Shown here piece after piece: positions 45,048 through 55,000 of a DNA stretch of 64,000 nt. Under the pieces are notes generated by a model, which was not told the DNA's origin, made no database searches, and saw nothing but the letters and a program-made list of their open reading frames with translations. The position numbers and the translations under genes are program-made. Every line of letters begins with the position of its first letter. Position 1 is the stretch's first letter. This DNA comes from Eutreptiella sp. 'Long Island Sound 2002' (lineage: Eukaryota; Euglenozoa; Euglenophyceae; Eutreptiales; Eutreptiaceae), in contig OZ038388.1 in NCBI GenBank assembly GCA_964036045.1, positions 5,611,058 to 5,675,057 of the forward strand, written 5' to 3'.

Positions 45048-48000
45048 ACGTATCCGACTAGGGGGACGTGAATACCTGGGGGTACTGGATACTGGCGCCA
45101 CAATATCTATAGTGGCCAAGAAAATTTTACCTTGTGGGAGCCTGAAGAACACCATGACCACCGCCGCTATACGTATGGGGGATGGACATGTGGTGCACAG
45201 CTGCGGGGACTGTGAAGTGGAGGTACCTATGGGCTCCAGGACTATCGCCCATCGGTTCTATGTGATGGACACTGAGGCCTTCGACTTTGTACTGGGTACT
45301 GACTTCTTCGTACAGCACTCCCAGATACAATCCCTGACGCTGCAAGCGCCCTACCTCCTCTACGTGGACCACGGCAGTGGCAGAGAGTCCGTGCCACTGG
45401 AGCAGTCGGAACATACCTCGAGTTACCTGAGACTATCGAAGGAGGAGCCCTCGAACATGATGGCGGCCTCCAAAACTGAGGACTATCAACTATTGGGGGA
45501 AGTCCTAGACCAAGGTCTGAAGGAGTTGGGTTACTCTCGAGAAGACCTAAGTGTGGAGTTGTTCGCCAGCGACAAGCAACATGTACTGGACCTTTACTGC
45601 AGCAAGGGGAAGAACTGCAGCTACAAATTTTACTGGCCCTCTTTCGGGATGGCCTACGGGAACCCCAGGTTCAGTGAACTGGGGAAGGTGCTGACCAAGG
45701 TGGCCTTGGAACGTTCCCGTATGGTCCTGTGTTCCCCCGATTGGGGAGCCCATGGGGGCAACGAGTACTGGCGAAACCTCCTGGACAGGCTGACTATCAG
45801 CTCTGTTCGTTTGCCTGATGAGGCCATCTACGTGCCTCTGGGACGCAAGACGCCTATTGGCAAACCCGGATGGGGGAGTATGCTCAGCGTGGTGGACGGA
45901 GGTCTTACCACCATTCCCTGGGAAGATCTGGACCCGACTCTGGTCCAGGCTATACAGCGAGAAAGCGATGGACTCGCCTTGGGTGACTTGAAGGATCGCC
46001 TACGACCTCAAGATGCTGTTGAAACTACACCCGGAGGAGATGAGTACGTCGTGACTGACACCAACGCCCCCAACTCTCCCTGCCGTGTACCTGTTCCTGA
46101 TGGAGTCTCTGAGTGTGGACTATCTGAGCTACCTAGCTCTATCCACTCAGAAGACGAAACTGAGCACGGCGCCTTCTTCGTGCAGACCTGTGTGGAGGAA
46201 CTGGAGAACGCCGAGTACGTCGCCCCACTAAAACCCGTACTCTCCATGAGGGTGGAAGACCCCGTGGACGAGGAGCTGGACCCTCGATCCAGGCTCAGGG
46301 AGTATGTGGATTCCAAGAGGAAGTTGGTGGCGAAAAAGCTATGCTACGCGAAGCCTACCCGCAGCTCATGGCCACTGAAGCAAGGACGTATGGGAGACCT
46401 ATCCCAATTGAAGGAGGACCTCGAACAGAAGATCACCACCTGGCAAAGGGAGGTAGATCTCAAGCTCATGAAGAGCGTGTGGGGCGCCCATGTGAGGACC
46501 CCAGAGGAGGACGACCTCTCGGAGGAATGTGTATGTGAACCCCCTCGAGCGTGCCTATGTTGCCATCGTCCACCGGAGATTGTTGAGCAAGACCTTCTAT
46601 ATGCCTACCAAGGGCTGAAGGATGCTACCGCGGGCGATGAGTCGGTGGAGGACCACCTCCCGACGTCTATTCCAGGGGCAAGCAACTTACACTCCGACGA
46701 GGACATGGAGGACAAGATCAAGGTATTGGACCCGCGGGTACAGAAGCTTATCAGGACCTATCTGGAGGTGTTCGGAGAACTACCCCCTCCAGCCTCATGT
46801 GACAAGCTGGTACAGATGGACCTCAAGCTGAAACCCGAGTTCGTGGGTCACGAGATCCGGAGGAGACCCTATCCAGCTGCTAAAGAGCAGGCCGACGAGA
46901 TCGAGCGACAGATACAAGAATGTATCGACGCTGGCCTAGTCCTGGAGTACAAGGACGGGGACTACCCCCTACACTGCAGCCCCTGTTTCCTGGTGGCTAA
47001 ACCTGGGTCTACAGCCAAACGGCTGGTAGTGGACTACGGAGAGCTGAACAAGAAGACGCTGAACCACTCAGGGTCCATTCCCAATATGGAGTCTACCCTG
47101 GAGAAGATAGCCTCCTGTCGCTACAAGACCAAGATGGACAAGCGAAGTGGATTCTGGCAAGTGGACCTGACGCCCAACGCGCAGGAACTACTGGCCTTCA
47201 TCACCCCTCAGGGGAGGGTATTCAAGTGGAAGGTCATGCCATTTGGCGTGGCTAACGCACCCGCTCTGTTCCAAGAGCTGATGAACAAGATCTTGTCCAT
47301 CCTACGAAGGAGACCTAAGGTGCAGGAGCTCATATCCCGTGGGGCCCAGATGGAGGCTCACATCGACGATGTATGCCTCGGGACCAATACCCAGGAGGAT
47401 CACCTAATCCTCTTGGGTGAGTTCTTTGCGGTCTGCCAGGAGAACCACACTCGACTCAAGCTGGAGAAGTGTGAGTTCATGCAGGAGACCATGCAGTACT
47501 TGGGGTTTGACGTTGGCTATGGGTGGTGGACCCCAGCGGCCTCTAAGGCTAAACCCCTGATGGATGCCAAGGTACGACACGAAGACCCCAAGAAAGGACT
47601 TCATGATGTACGCAGTTTCATTGGGGCGTGCAACTTCTATCGCCGCCACATCAAGAACTTCACCTACACCAGCGCCGTACTGACGGACTTGATCAAGAAG
47701 AGTACTACTTGGCGCTGGGGCCCACAAGAGCAACAAGCGTTTGACGAGCTCAAAGACAAGGTAGCCAACGCTAAGTGCTTGGGCGTGCCTAGAGCACAAG
47801 GGGAGATTATCCTGGTGACCGACGCCAGCAATGTGGGCGGTGGTGGAACGTTGTTCCAATGGCAAGCACTAGAGAAGGAGGAGTTCGACTCGGCCATTTC
47901 CCAATGGGGGACGGAAGGTCTCAACCGAGATGGAACCCTCAAGCACAGCTACCCTGACGACAAGTGGGTCCTAGTACCTCTGGGCCACTGGAACTGGAAG

Positions 48001-49935
48001 TGGAACCAGGCCAGGGGGAACTACTCCACCTATGAGCAGGAACTGCTCGCGGGTATGCTGGTGCTATCCTCACAAGCACGACTGTTGGGGAGTAACCCTG
48101 TGGTCTGGCTATGCGACCAAGAACCGGTCCGCAGTTTCCAGAAGGGTCCCCCACCTGAGAAGGCCAAGCTACGTCGCTGGTGGACCTACCTCAGTCAACT
48201 ACGGCTGACGGTACACCATATCCAGGGAGTGAAGAACGAGTGCGCCGACTACATCAGCCGCAACAACTTCGACGCCCTGATTGGTACCCGGTCTGAAGCG
48301 CTGGCTAAGGAGGCGTTCAGCCGTATGGACGTACACCTGGACCTGAACATGACCATGATACGCCCCCTGGATGGACTCCAACAATCGGAGTACCTGAAGG
48401 AGTTTGGGGATATCTACAAGCGCCTGGAGAAACGCCTTGAACCCCTCCTGGTCAACCAGGACCAGTGGAAGAGGGACAAGAGCTACCTCTGGCACGAGGA
48501 CCGCATCGTGGTGCCTAGTGACCGAGTCCCAGCGCTGCTGAAGTGGACCCATGAGTCCAGTGGTCATGTGGGTGCTGACCGTACCCTGAGGCTGTTCAAG
48601 CAGTGGTTCCACACTACGTGGACTGACGACCAACTGCGGAAAACCCTCCAGCCTATCGTGGACAAGTGCCCGTGCAGGTCCTGTAAACCAGGGGATATCA
48701 GGGACAGAGGTCTCTACTCGGCCCTGCCCATCCCTCACTGTGCTAACAGTGTTCTATACGTGGACTACACGGAGATGCCGAAGTTCGGGGGCTATGACTT
48801 CGCCCTCGTGGTAACCTGTGGGTTGACCAGGTTTACCAGGGTGTTCCCATGTACCAAGCACATTACCAGAGAGGAGACTATCAAGATACTCCTGGAGGAG
48901 TGGTTTTGTGTCTATGGGGCGCCCAAGGAGATCAACTCCGATGAGGACGTACGAGTACGCTCAGATACTGGCTGGTACAAGAGGGTCCTGAGATCCCTCA
49001 ATGTCCAGGTGTCTACGGGGATTCCCTACTCTCACACGAGCAACCCCCTATGTGAGCGACAGATTCGTGTCCTGAAGGAGAACGTCAGGATATGGTGCAA
49101 AACTGAACGCACCAGAGACTGGGTGAGACTACTCCCCGTCATATCCTTGATGATGAACTCCCAAGAGAGTTCAGCAACTGGCTACTCGCCACATGAGCTA
49201 TTCATGGGGCGCCCGGCATGGTTCCTACATGCCCCCTATCCAGAGGACACCCATTCTTCTGTGGGTGAATGGGTCCAAGAGCAACAAGCGAAGGTGGACA
49301 AGGCCAAGGCTATGCTCCAGAGAGTGAGGGAGCGTCAGTGGAACAAGAAGAACAAGCACCGAGTACCGGCCACCTACCAAGAGGGGGGCTGGGTGCTGGT
49401 GCACCACAGTCGACTACCCGCCTGGCCACGCTCTACCAGCGATGACCCATACTTCGGGCCGTACAAGGTCCTATCTGTGGATGGACACCGTATCACCGTG
49501 CGGCGTTCTCCCCGTCTAGGGGGGACCCTGGTGTGCGCTGCTCAACACCTGAAGCGTTACCATGATCCTGAAGACCTCTGTGGGGAGGAGTGGGAGCTGA
49601 ACGACGAGGAAATCGCCGCTCTGGACCTACAAGGGGCTGCCAGCCCTATGGAAGTTGAAGGTGAACTCCCCGACATGAACGCCGAGGAGATGGCTAAGGA
49701 GGGCTTCTACCTGGTGAAGTCTGTCCTACGCCACCGCTATCGCCAGGGTTGGCGCTTCCTCACCCTCTGGGAAGGGTTTGGAGTCGAAGAGGCCACCTGG
49801 GAGCCCTTCTCTGCATTTGTTCTACCGGAGGGACGCCTAAACTCAGTTCTGGTTGACTACTTGTCCCAGAACAACCTTGGTGAGTTGCTGAGGCTCGCTG
49901 AGACGCTTGCCTCCAAGACTAAAGCTAGGGACTGA
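45007..49935 (+). CDS. pol: Element 2 pol: protease, extra Dam/DIRS-like domain, RT, RNase H, integrase, chromodomain
   Basis: It is open from the codon after the gag TGA to TGA at 49,933. Numbering from GTG 45,037: protease DTGAT at ~18-22; an extra domain at ~170-285 (VELFAS, YGNPRF, RSRMVLCSPDWG); an acidic/Cys-rich linker with CVCEPPRACLCCH near 508-520; RT from ~600 with LVVDYGELNKK and the IDDV catalytic box at ~775; RNase H with VTDASN and a NECADYISR end; an integrase HHCC zinc domain from ~1,171; catalytic Asp at ~1,241 (VDYTEM), Asp in NSDEDV at ~1,303 and Glu in PLCERQ at ~1,339, again with 35 residues between the last two. A chromodomain-like end lies at ~1,555-1,615 (WRFLTLWEGF, ATWEPF). 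The frame is intact, so pol could be functional, but its gag is split. Confidence 0.93.
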   Translation, partial: RGRSGGTQDLVFWVRIRLGGREYLGVLDTGATISIVAKKILPCGSLKNTMTTAAIRMGDGHVVHSCGDCEVEVPMGSRTIAHRFYVMDTEAFDFVLGTDFFVQHSQIQSLTLQAPYLLYVDHGSGRESVPLEQSEHTSSYLRLSKEEPSNMMAASKTEDYQLLGEVLDQGLKELGYSREDLSVELFASDKQHVLDLYCSKGKNCSYKFYWPSFGMAYGNPRFSELGKVLTKVALERSRMVLCSPDWGAHGGNEYWRNLLDRLTISSVRLPDEAIYVPLGRKTPIGKPGWGSMLSVVDGGLTTIPWEDLDPTLVQAIQRESDGLALGDLKDRLRPQDAVETTPGGDEYVVTDTNAPNSPCRVPVPDGVSECGLSELPSSIHSEDETEHGAFFVQTCVEELENAEYVAPLKPVLSMRVEDPVDEELDPRSRLREYVDSKRKLVAKKLCYAKPTRSSWPLKQGRMGDLSQLKEDLEQKITTWQREVDLKLMKSVWGAHVRTPEEDDLSEECVCEPPRACLCCHRPPEIVEQDLLYAYQGLKDATAGDESVEDHLPTSIPGASNLHSDEDMEDKIKVLDPRVQKLIRTYLEVFGELPPPASCDKLVQMDLKLKPEFVGHEIRRRPYPAAKEQADEIERQIQECIDAGLVLEYKDGDYPLHCSPCFLVAKPGSTAKRLVVDYGELNKKTLNHSGSIPNMESTLEKIASCRYKTKMDKRSGFWQVDLTPNAQELLAFITPQGRVFKWKVMPFGVANAPALFQELMNKILSILRRRPKVQELISRGAQMEAHIDDVCLGTNTQEDHLILLGEFFAVCQENHTRLKLEKCEFMQETMQYLGFDVGYGWWTPAASKAKPLMDAKVRHEDPKKGLHDVRSFIGACNFYRRHIKNFTYTSAVLTDLIKKSTTWRWGPQEQQAFDELKDKVANAKCLGVPRAQGEIILVTDASNVGGGGTLFQWQALEKEEFDSAISQWGTEGLNRDGTLKHSYPDDKWVLVPLGHWNWKWNQARGNYSTYEQELLAGMLVLSSQARLLGSNPVVWLCDQEPVRSFQKGPPPEKAKLRRWWTYLSQLRLTVHHIQGVKNECADYISRNNFDALIGTRSEALAKEAFSRMDVHLDLNMTMIRPLDGLQQSEYLKEFGDIYKRLEKRLEPLLVNQDQWKRDKSYLWHEDRIVVPSDRVPALLKWTHESSGHVGADRTLRLFKQWFHTTWTDDQLRKTLQPIVDKCPCRSCKPGDIRDRGLYSALPIPHCANSVLYVDYTEMPKFGGYDFALVVTCGLTRFTRVFPCTKHITREETIKILLEEWFCVYGAPKEINSDEDVRVRSDTGWYKRVLRSLNVQVSTGIPYSHTSNPLCERQIRVLKENVRIWCKTERTRDWVRLLPVISLMMNSQESSATGYSPHELFMGRPAWFLHAPYPEDTHSSVGEWVQEQQAKVDKAKAMLQRVRERQWNKKNKHRVPATYQEGGWVLVHHSRLPAWPRSTSDDPYFGPYKVLSVDGHRITVRRSPRLGGTLVCAAQHLKRYHDPEDLCGEEWELNDEEIAALDLQGAASPMEVEGELPDMNAEEMAKEGFYLVKSVLRHRYRQGWRFLTLWEGFGVEEATWEPFSAFVLPEGRLNSVLVDYLSQNNLGELLRLAETLASKTKARD

Positions 49936-52080
49936 ACCTTACCCTTACCTGCCAAAGCGTATGTGTGAGTGTGCTATTCCTAAGGTCCTGAGAGCAAGCC
50001 GCAGAAGTGGTGTCCTAATTATACCCAAGTCTGCGCCCTTGCTAAACCTGGAGGGTTGGCTTATTGATGCCACGGGGTACGCCCCGGGTCTCCCCTCCCC
50101 TATGCGCCCAATTTCTGTGCTGGCGCAAAACCTTGGGGGAATACCCAGCGTGCTAATCCAGGTATTATTTTCCCTACCTATCTGTCTACTACAGGGAGGG
50201 GTGGCCAAAAGCTATGGAGGCATGAAAACGCCGTTTTGCTATGTGGCCAAAAACACTGACCTAACCACTGCCACAGCCCACCAACCCTGCTAAAATTGCA
50301 GGAAACGGGTGGGACAGTGACACACGCACTACAGGTCCTACACACCCTACAGTGGCACCATCCTGGTGGGCGAGCACTGGGGCAACTGGCTCAAGCCCCC
50401 ACGCAGGACTACCACTCCTACACGCACCCTCTACTGGCCGTTGCGAAGGCAAAGATCTCGTGGGTCCTAGCGACCCTCCTGTGAAATGACAAGAGAACAC
50501 AGCGCTGCTAAGCAACTGTGGCCTAACAGGGGACGCCACAACGCGTTTCCCCTGCTAGGGCTTGGAGGGAAGGAGTGCTCTCGCGTGCAAGGCGCAGATG
50601 TCGATGAAGTCGGACTCCCTGCTCTGCCACAGGCGGAGCGGAGTTACTTGTTTGTGTGATCTGCGCCCTTGTTTAGCAGGGCATAAAAAAATGCTGCTGC
50701 ACCAATCACCCTACCTGCCCACCTGTAAAACAAAGGCAAATGAAAGGGCGTTTGCGGCGGAGGAACCAAGCCACACTCCAGGTATTATACCCTTCTCAGT
50801 GTGACCTATAATACACTGTCCGCAAACACGCTGCAGAAGCAGCTACCCTTGTCAAGCAAGCAAGCGTTAAGGGACTCCTCAGGTTCTCTTAAAGAACGTA
50901 CCGAGGAGCCCCTGGGTAGCCTAAACAAGGTTTACCGTGCGCACTTCGCGTGGCCTACCCTTTAATGCGTGTGTGCATGCGCGTGTATGCACCGAGATCG
51001 TGGGCAAACCTGCCCATCTGGACGCCAATCACGAACTCCACCAGGGGGTGGCCCCGCCTGGGCTTACTCACCTTACCTACCGCTGGGAGAGAGAGCAAGT
51101 GAGGGGCGCACGCGAAGAACGTTGCTATGCACTTGTGTGTATGTCTAATCACCCTGATCTGACCGCTAATCATCTGCAATCTTTCTAATCAATCCCTCTA
51201 TCGCGTTCTATCTTTGTTAGCGCTGCTACAAGGCTCGTTCACGGAGACACGAGACGAGCAATGTGTATGCGGCATGCGAGACGAACATACCTGTAGTTTA
51301 TACCTGATTCATTGAAGTCTTTTCGTTCATTTTCGAATTCTTGAATTTTTGAAGCTTCTATTAGTGTGGGTGGAATCTGTATGTTTATTTATTAATGTGT
51401 GTCTCGTCATTTTCAAGACTACGTGAGACATACGTTTATAATTCCATTATTTCTCCATTTTCCGGCGCTTCGCTAGGAGGCGCTCCTGCGCGCCGCCATT
51501 TTATGCGTATGAATTTCTGGATTTAAAAAATCCGGAGATGACTATAATTTCTATAGAAATGTGCTTCTGATGCACAATTGGATTCTGCTCAGGTGTGTCG
51601 TTTCAGAAAAATTCTACGCCGCCATTTGACGGATTTTGGTGTCGTTGCTTCGTTTTTGCGTGGATTCGTCCATAAATCTCCCATTCCTGCCTCTGCAGAT
51701 ACCCACGCGCAGCCTCGCTGAGTAGGCCGTGTTCGGGCCGAAACGCAGGTGCCTGGAGAGACTGAGCAGAACCAAGACCCCACCAAGGGGCAAATTAATT
51801 TCTTTTTCGACTCCCTTCGCCCTAAGACAGGTCACAGGTCGCCAGCAGGTTTACGAGAACCCATGCGAGTGTGTATATTGTGTCTTGCGTTTGGGTTGTG
51901 TCGACGCTGCGTCTTGGAGGGAGGGATGCATATGCACATGTTTGGCATGCTCCCATACTAACCCAACCAAGCCACAAGAGCCCCGGCAGCGCCGTGAGCG
52001 CTGAGTCTTCTGTAGGAAATGATACAATCAGAGCAGCAAAAGAGCGCCAGCCATGGTGAGCGCTCATTTTTCAGTGTGAG
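49936..52080 (+). other. Element 2 3' flank: untranslated region and probable 3' LTR, limits not defined
   Basis: No coding potential is seen. A purine-rich stretch at about 50,193-50,201 (agggagggg, followed by TGGCC) and another at 50,301-50,313 (ggaaacgggtggg, followed by acagtgacac) are candidate polypurine tracts, so an LTR could start near 50,202 or 50,310. A gcataaaaaaatgc motif near 50,682 could serve as a promoter core. The remainder has no matching copy elsewhere in the window, so neither LTR end nor a target-site duplication can be fixed. Confidence 0.4.
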
Positions 52081-55000
52081 GGAGACTGTAGGTATTTTAA
52101 AGTAGATGTGGAAACCAAGGAAAGGCCAAGAAAAATTCCCTTTTTCCTAAAATGCGACAGTGGTGGCCACCACAGCACAAGGGGGGAGTAAGAAAAAGTG
52201 CTTTTCCATTGCTTTGAGGCACACTCTAGTTGTATTAGAGATGCACTGAGCTTCCATGCATTTTTATCTTAGTATTGGTCCAACCAAAAGTGGTGATAAC
52301 ACATTTTGACCTATGGAACCAAACACCCAATCAGGATATGGAGTGGACCCCTTAATCCCCTTTCAATGTGAAGCTATTCATCTTTTCCTGAGTTGACTGA
52401 GCACTGACATACCTAAAGTAGAGCCTATGAATTTATCTATGTTTTTCCATGAATTCTTAGCTATCCTAGTGGTATGCACCCTAGGGGGCTGGGCACCTCT
52501 TTTTGAGAGGTCCTGGGTTCAATTCCTGGTCAGCCTAGCTAAGTAGGAAGATCCCATGTGACATGGCAGTGACCTCATCGCCACATACCATGCCACCTCA
52601 GCACATATGGGACCCAAAACAAAGAGTGCACATCTCCTGAGATGGCACTATGGAGAGAGAGTGACCCTGAGGCAGTTTTCTAACTCTTTTCCAAAAACAT
52701 TTCAGCTATCTTTGTGAATATGCATTCATTTGTGACCTGAGTTGCAGTTTCTGTGAATATCCAATCATCTTTCACTGTTTACACTGCAGCCCTTCATGCT
52801 TTGATCCTTAATCCTCTTCTCTTTGCATACTATTGGCTTGGGCTATCCTGGAGTGACTTGGAGTGACTGTATTTCATCAAAACCAAAGCTTTTCATCTCC
52901 AAAAACAAGCAGCAGGAATCCCTACACCAACAGCAAGCAGCAGGAGAGGCAAAACACAGTGCTGAAAACACTATAAACTTTTCTGTCCACTTTGTGCATT
53001 TTAATTGCAGTTGGGAGAACCTAGTTTCCAATTATTCTACCCGACCCACCCGTTGCTGCTTTCTTGTTGGGCGGCCGAGAAAGTATTGCGCGTGGAGTTT
53101 GTCTCGGCCTATCGTATGTGTTGCCCAATCCAAAATATGCAGGCCATATTTGAAAAGTGAATGTCGCAATTGATAGCCTTGGCAATATTCCTTGGATTTG
53201 TGCAACCAAAACTCTTCTGTGTTGTGGATGTCCTCATTCACCAATCCCATGGCCCTTGGCATCGCAGCACTGAGGTCTGATACTATCTTCACAATCTTCA
53301 CAAAACTATCAAACTTGTTCATCGGGCTTTACATTACAAAACTCTCTTCAGAAAATAATGCAGGATCCAAAATGACTATTTTTCAGTAACTTCTGGAATT
53401 AAAAACAGAGCAAACATCTACATTTAAATGACGTGATTGCAGGCACGCTCAGTTTGGTTGCGGACAACCCAAGCTGGGCATGAACCCGTCACACACCCTG
53501 CCAAGCCCTTGCCGCAGCCACGAGACCACCTGCGAAGGCTGATACACACGAAAAGGCATGCACAGCTACTACTTTACGGTAGCAGCGATAGCCAGCTACG
53601 GCCTGCGCAGGCGCACACCGTGGGTGGGCGGCACTTTGCGTTGGCGCGGGCATTGCGTATGGTGCTCAAACGCGCGCGCGGGAAGACAGAGAGTGGTTTG
53701 GCCCGCACAAATCACCACCAAGTCCTGCACTCACTGGGTAACACTACAACCACGTGAGGGAGCAAGACTAGTGGCCGTACTATTAACGAGGGCAAAGGCC
53801 AATTAAAGACTTGGACGCTGTGTGACGGGTTAGGCGAAGGAGTTATGGTTCAAGGACTGGCTGCGCTGGCCTCCCTGCCCTCCACCCACCCCTGTGGTGT
53901 CGCGGCGCGACGGAAAAACTAGGCGCCTTGGGTCTTGGGGGCCCAAATGTGGGCAAAATGGCTGCATCACCCCTTCTGTCTGGGGGTCAATTGGCCCCAC
54001 CTAACCCTGAAGCCACAACTTCCCCGCCTTCCGAACCCAAAGTGTCCTCAATGCACGCAACAGGAGCATGCATGCAATTGCACATCAACAGATGCTTGCA
54101 CGTCAAGATCCACTTTGGTATATTCAAAAATGCCTTGAAACCATGCACGCATGCACATATGTGTCGTTGTTCCAACTTCACAGCTTGCAAGGATGGTCTA
54201 CAGCACAACATGTAGACAACCGGCATCCCCTAAGAAGGGCTGACAAAAAGCTGATATAGGTTTACATGCCCACCACAGCCCCTGCTGGAAACCATGGGCT
54301 ACTGAAAAACGGGTGAAAAAAAACCCGGAGTGCACAAAGAAACCCCCTGTCTATGGACAAAAAACCTCCCCCATCACCTGGTCACAAAAAGAACCCTTTT
54401 TTGACAAACCCCGGGGCGGGGGGGGGATTGTTACCCTACCATGGCTTGTGCAGCCAACCTTTCGACAAGGGTGTCCGTCTCTACCCTTTTGCGCATGTGC
54501 CCAGCGGCTCATCAGGAACACCATCCCCACAGCCAACTCCAACCCAGACCCACACACAGGCACTGAGGAAGTGGACAGCAATAGACAGCAAAAACGGATA
54601 ATGATGCATTCTGCACCACAACCCAAAAGCTGAACAGCCACAGAAGCAGTAGTAGACAGGTCAGTGCCCTGCTCCGTTGCCCAGCCAACCCAAGTTTAAC
54701 CCGCCCCGTCTTGATTTCGGCGGGGGGCTCTTGTGGTGTTACACCTGGGCAACACCACTGATTCATTGAAATGTGGACACACATGAGGGAGTCCGTGAAA
54801 ATATGTGCACATGCGCAAATAAACGGGTCTTGTCAAATGGTTCATGCCACATGGTGCATGCCACAATGAAATGTATGTGAATGACGGTTCGCAGCAGAGG
54901 CTGGGAGTGCAGTATATTGGCATTTCCAGTCAGGGCAAGACTGCAATGCACAGTAGACAGAGAAAAGCCAGGGGTTAAAGTTGGGGCTGTGCTGGGGTTG

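Larger units (their letters stand above)
25697..51800 (+). mobile_element. Element 2: Ty3/gypsy-type chromodomain retrotransposon, interrupted by element 1; outer ends undefined
   Basis: This plus-strand element consists of a gag start (25,697-26,063), the nested element 1 (26,064-42,946), the rest of gag (42,947-45,006) and pol (45,007-49,935). The reading frame is continuous across the insertion once element 1 and one GTAT copy are discounted. Domain order is gag, zinc knuckle, protease, extra domain, RT, RNase H, integrase, chromodomain. No pair of LTRs could be matched: nothing left of 25,697 resembles the 3' flank after 49,936. The 5' end is therefore probably lost or replaced by the palindromic minisatellite. 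The right limit given is only a guess. Confidence 0.75.
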
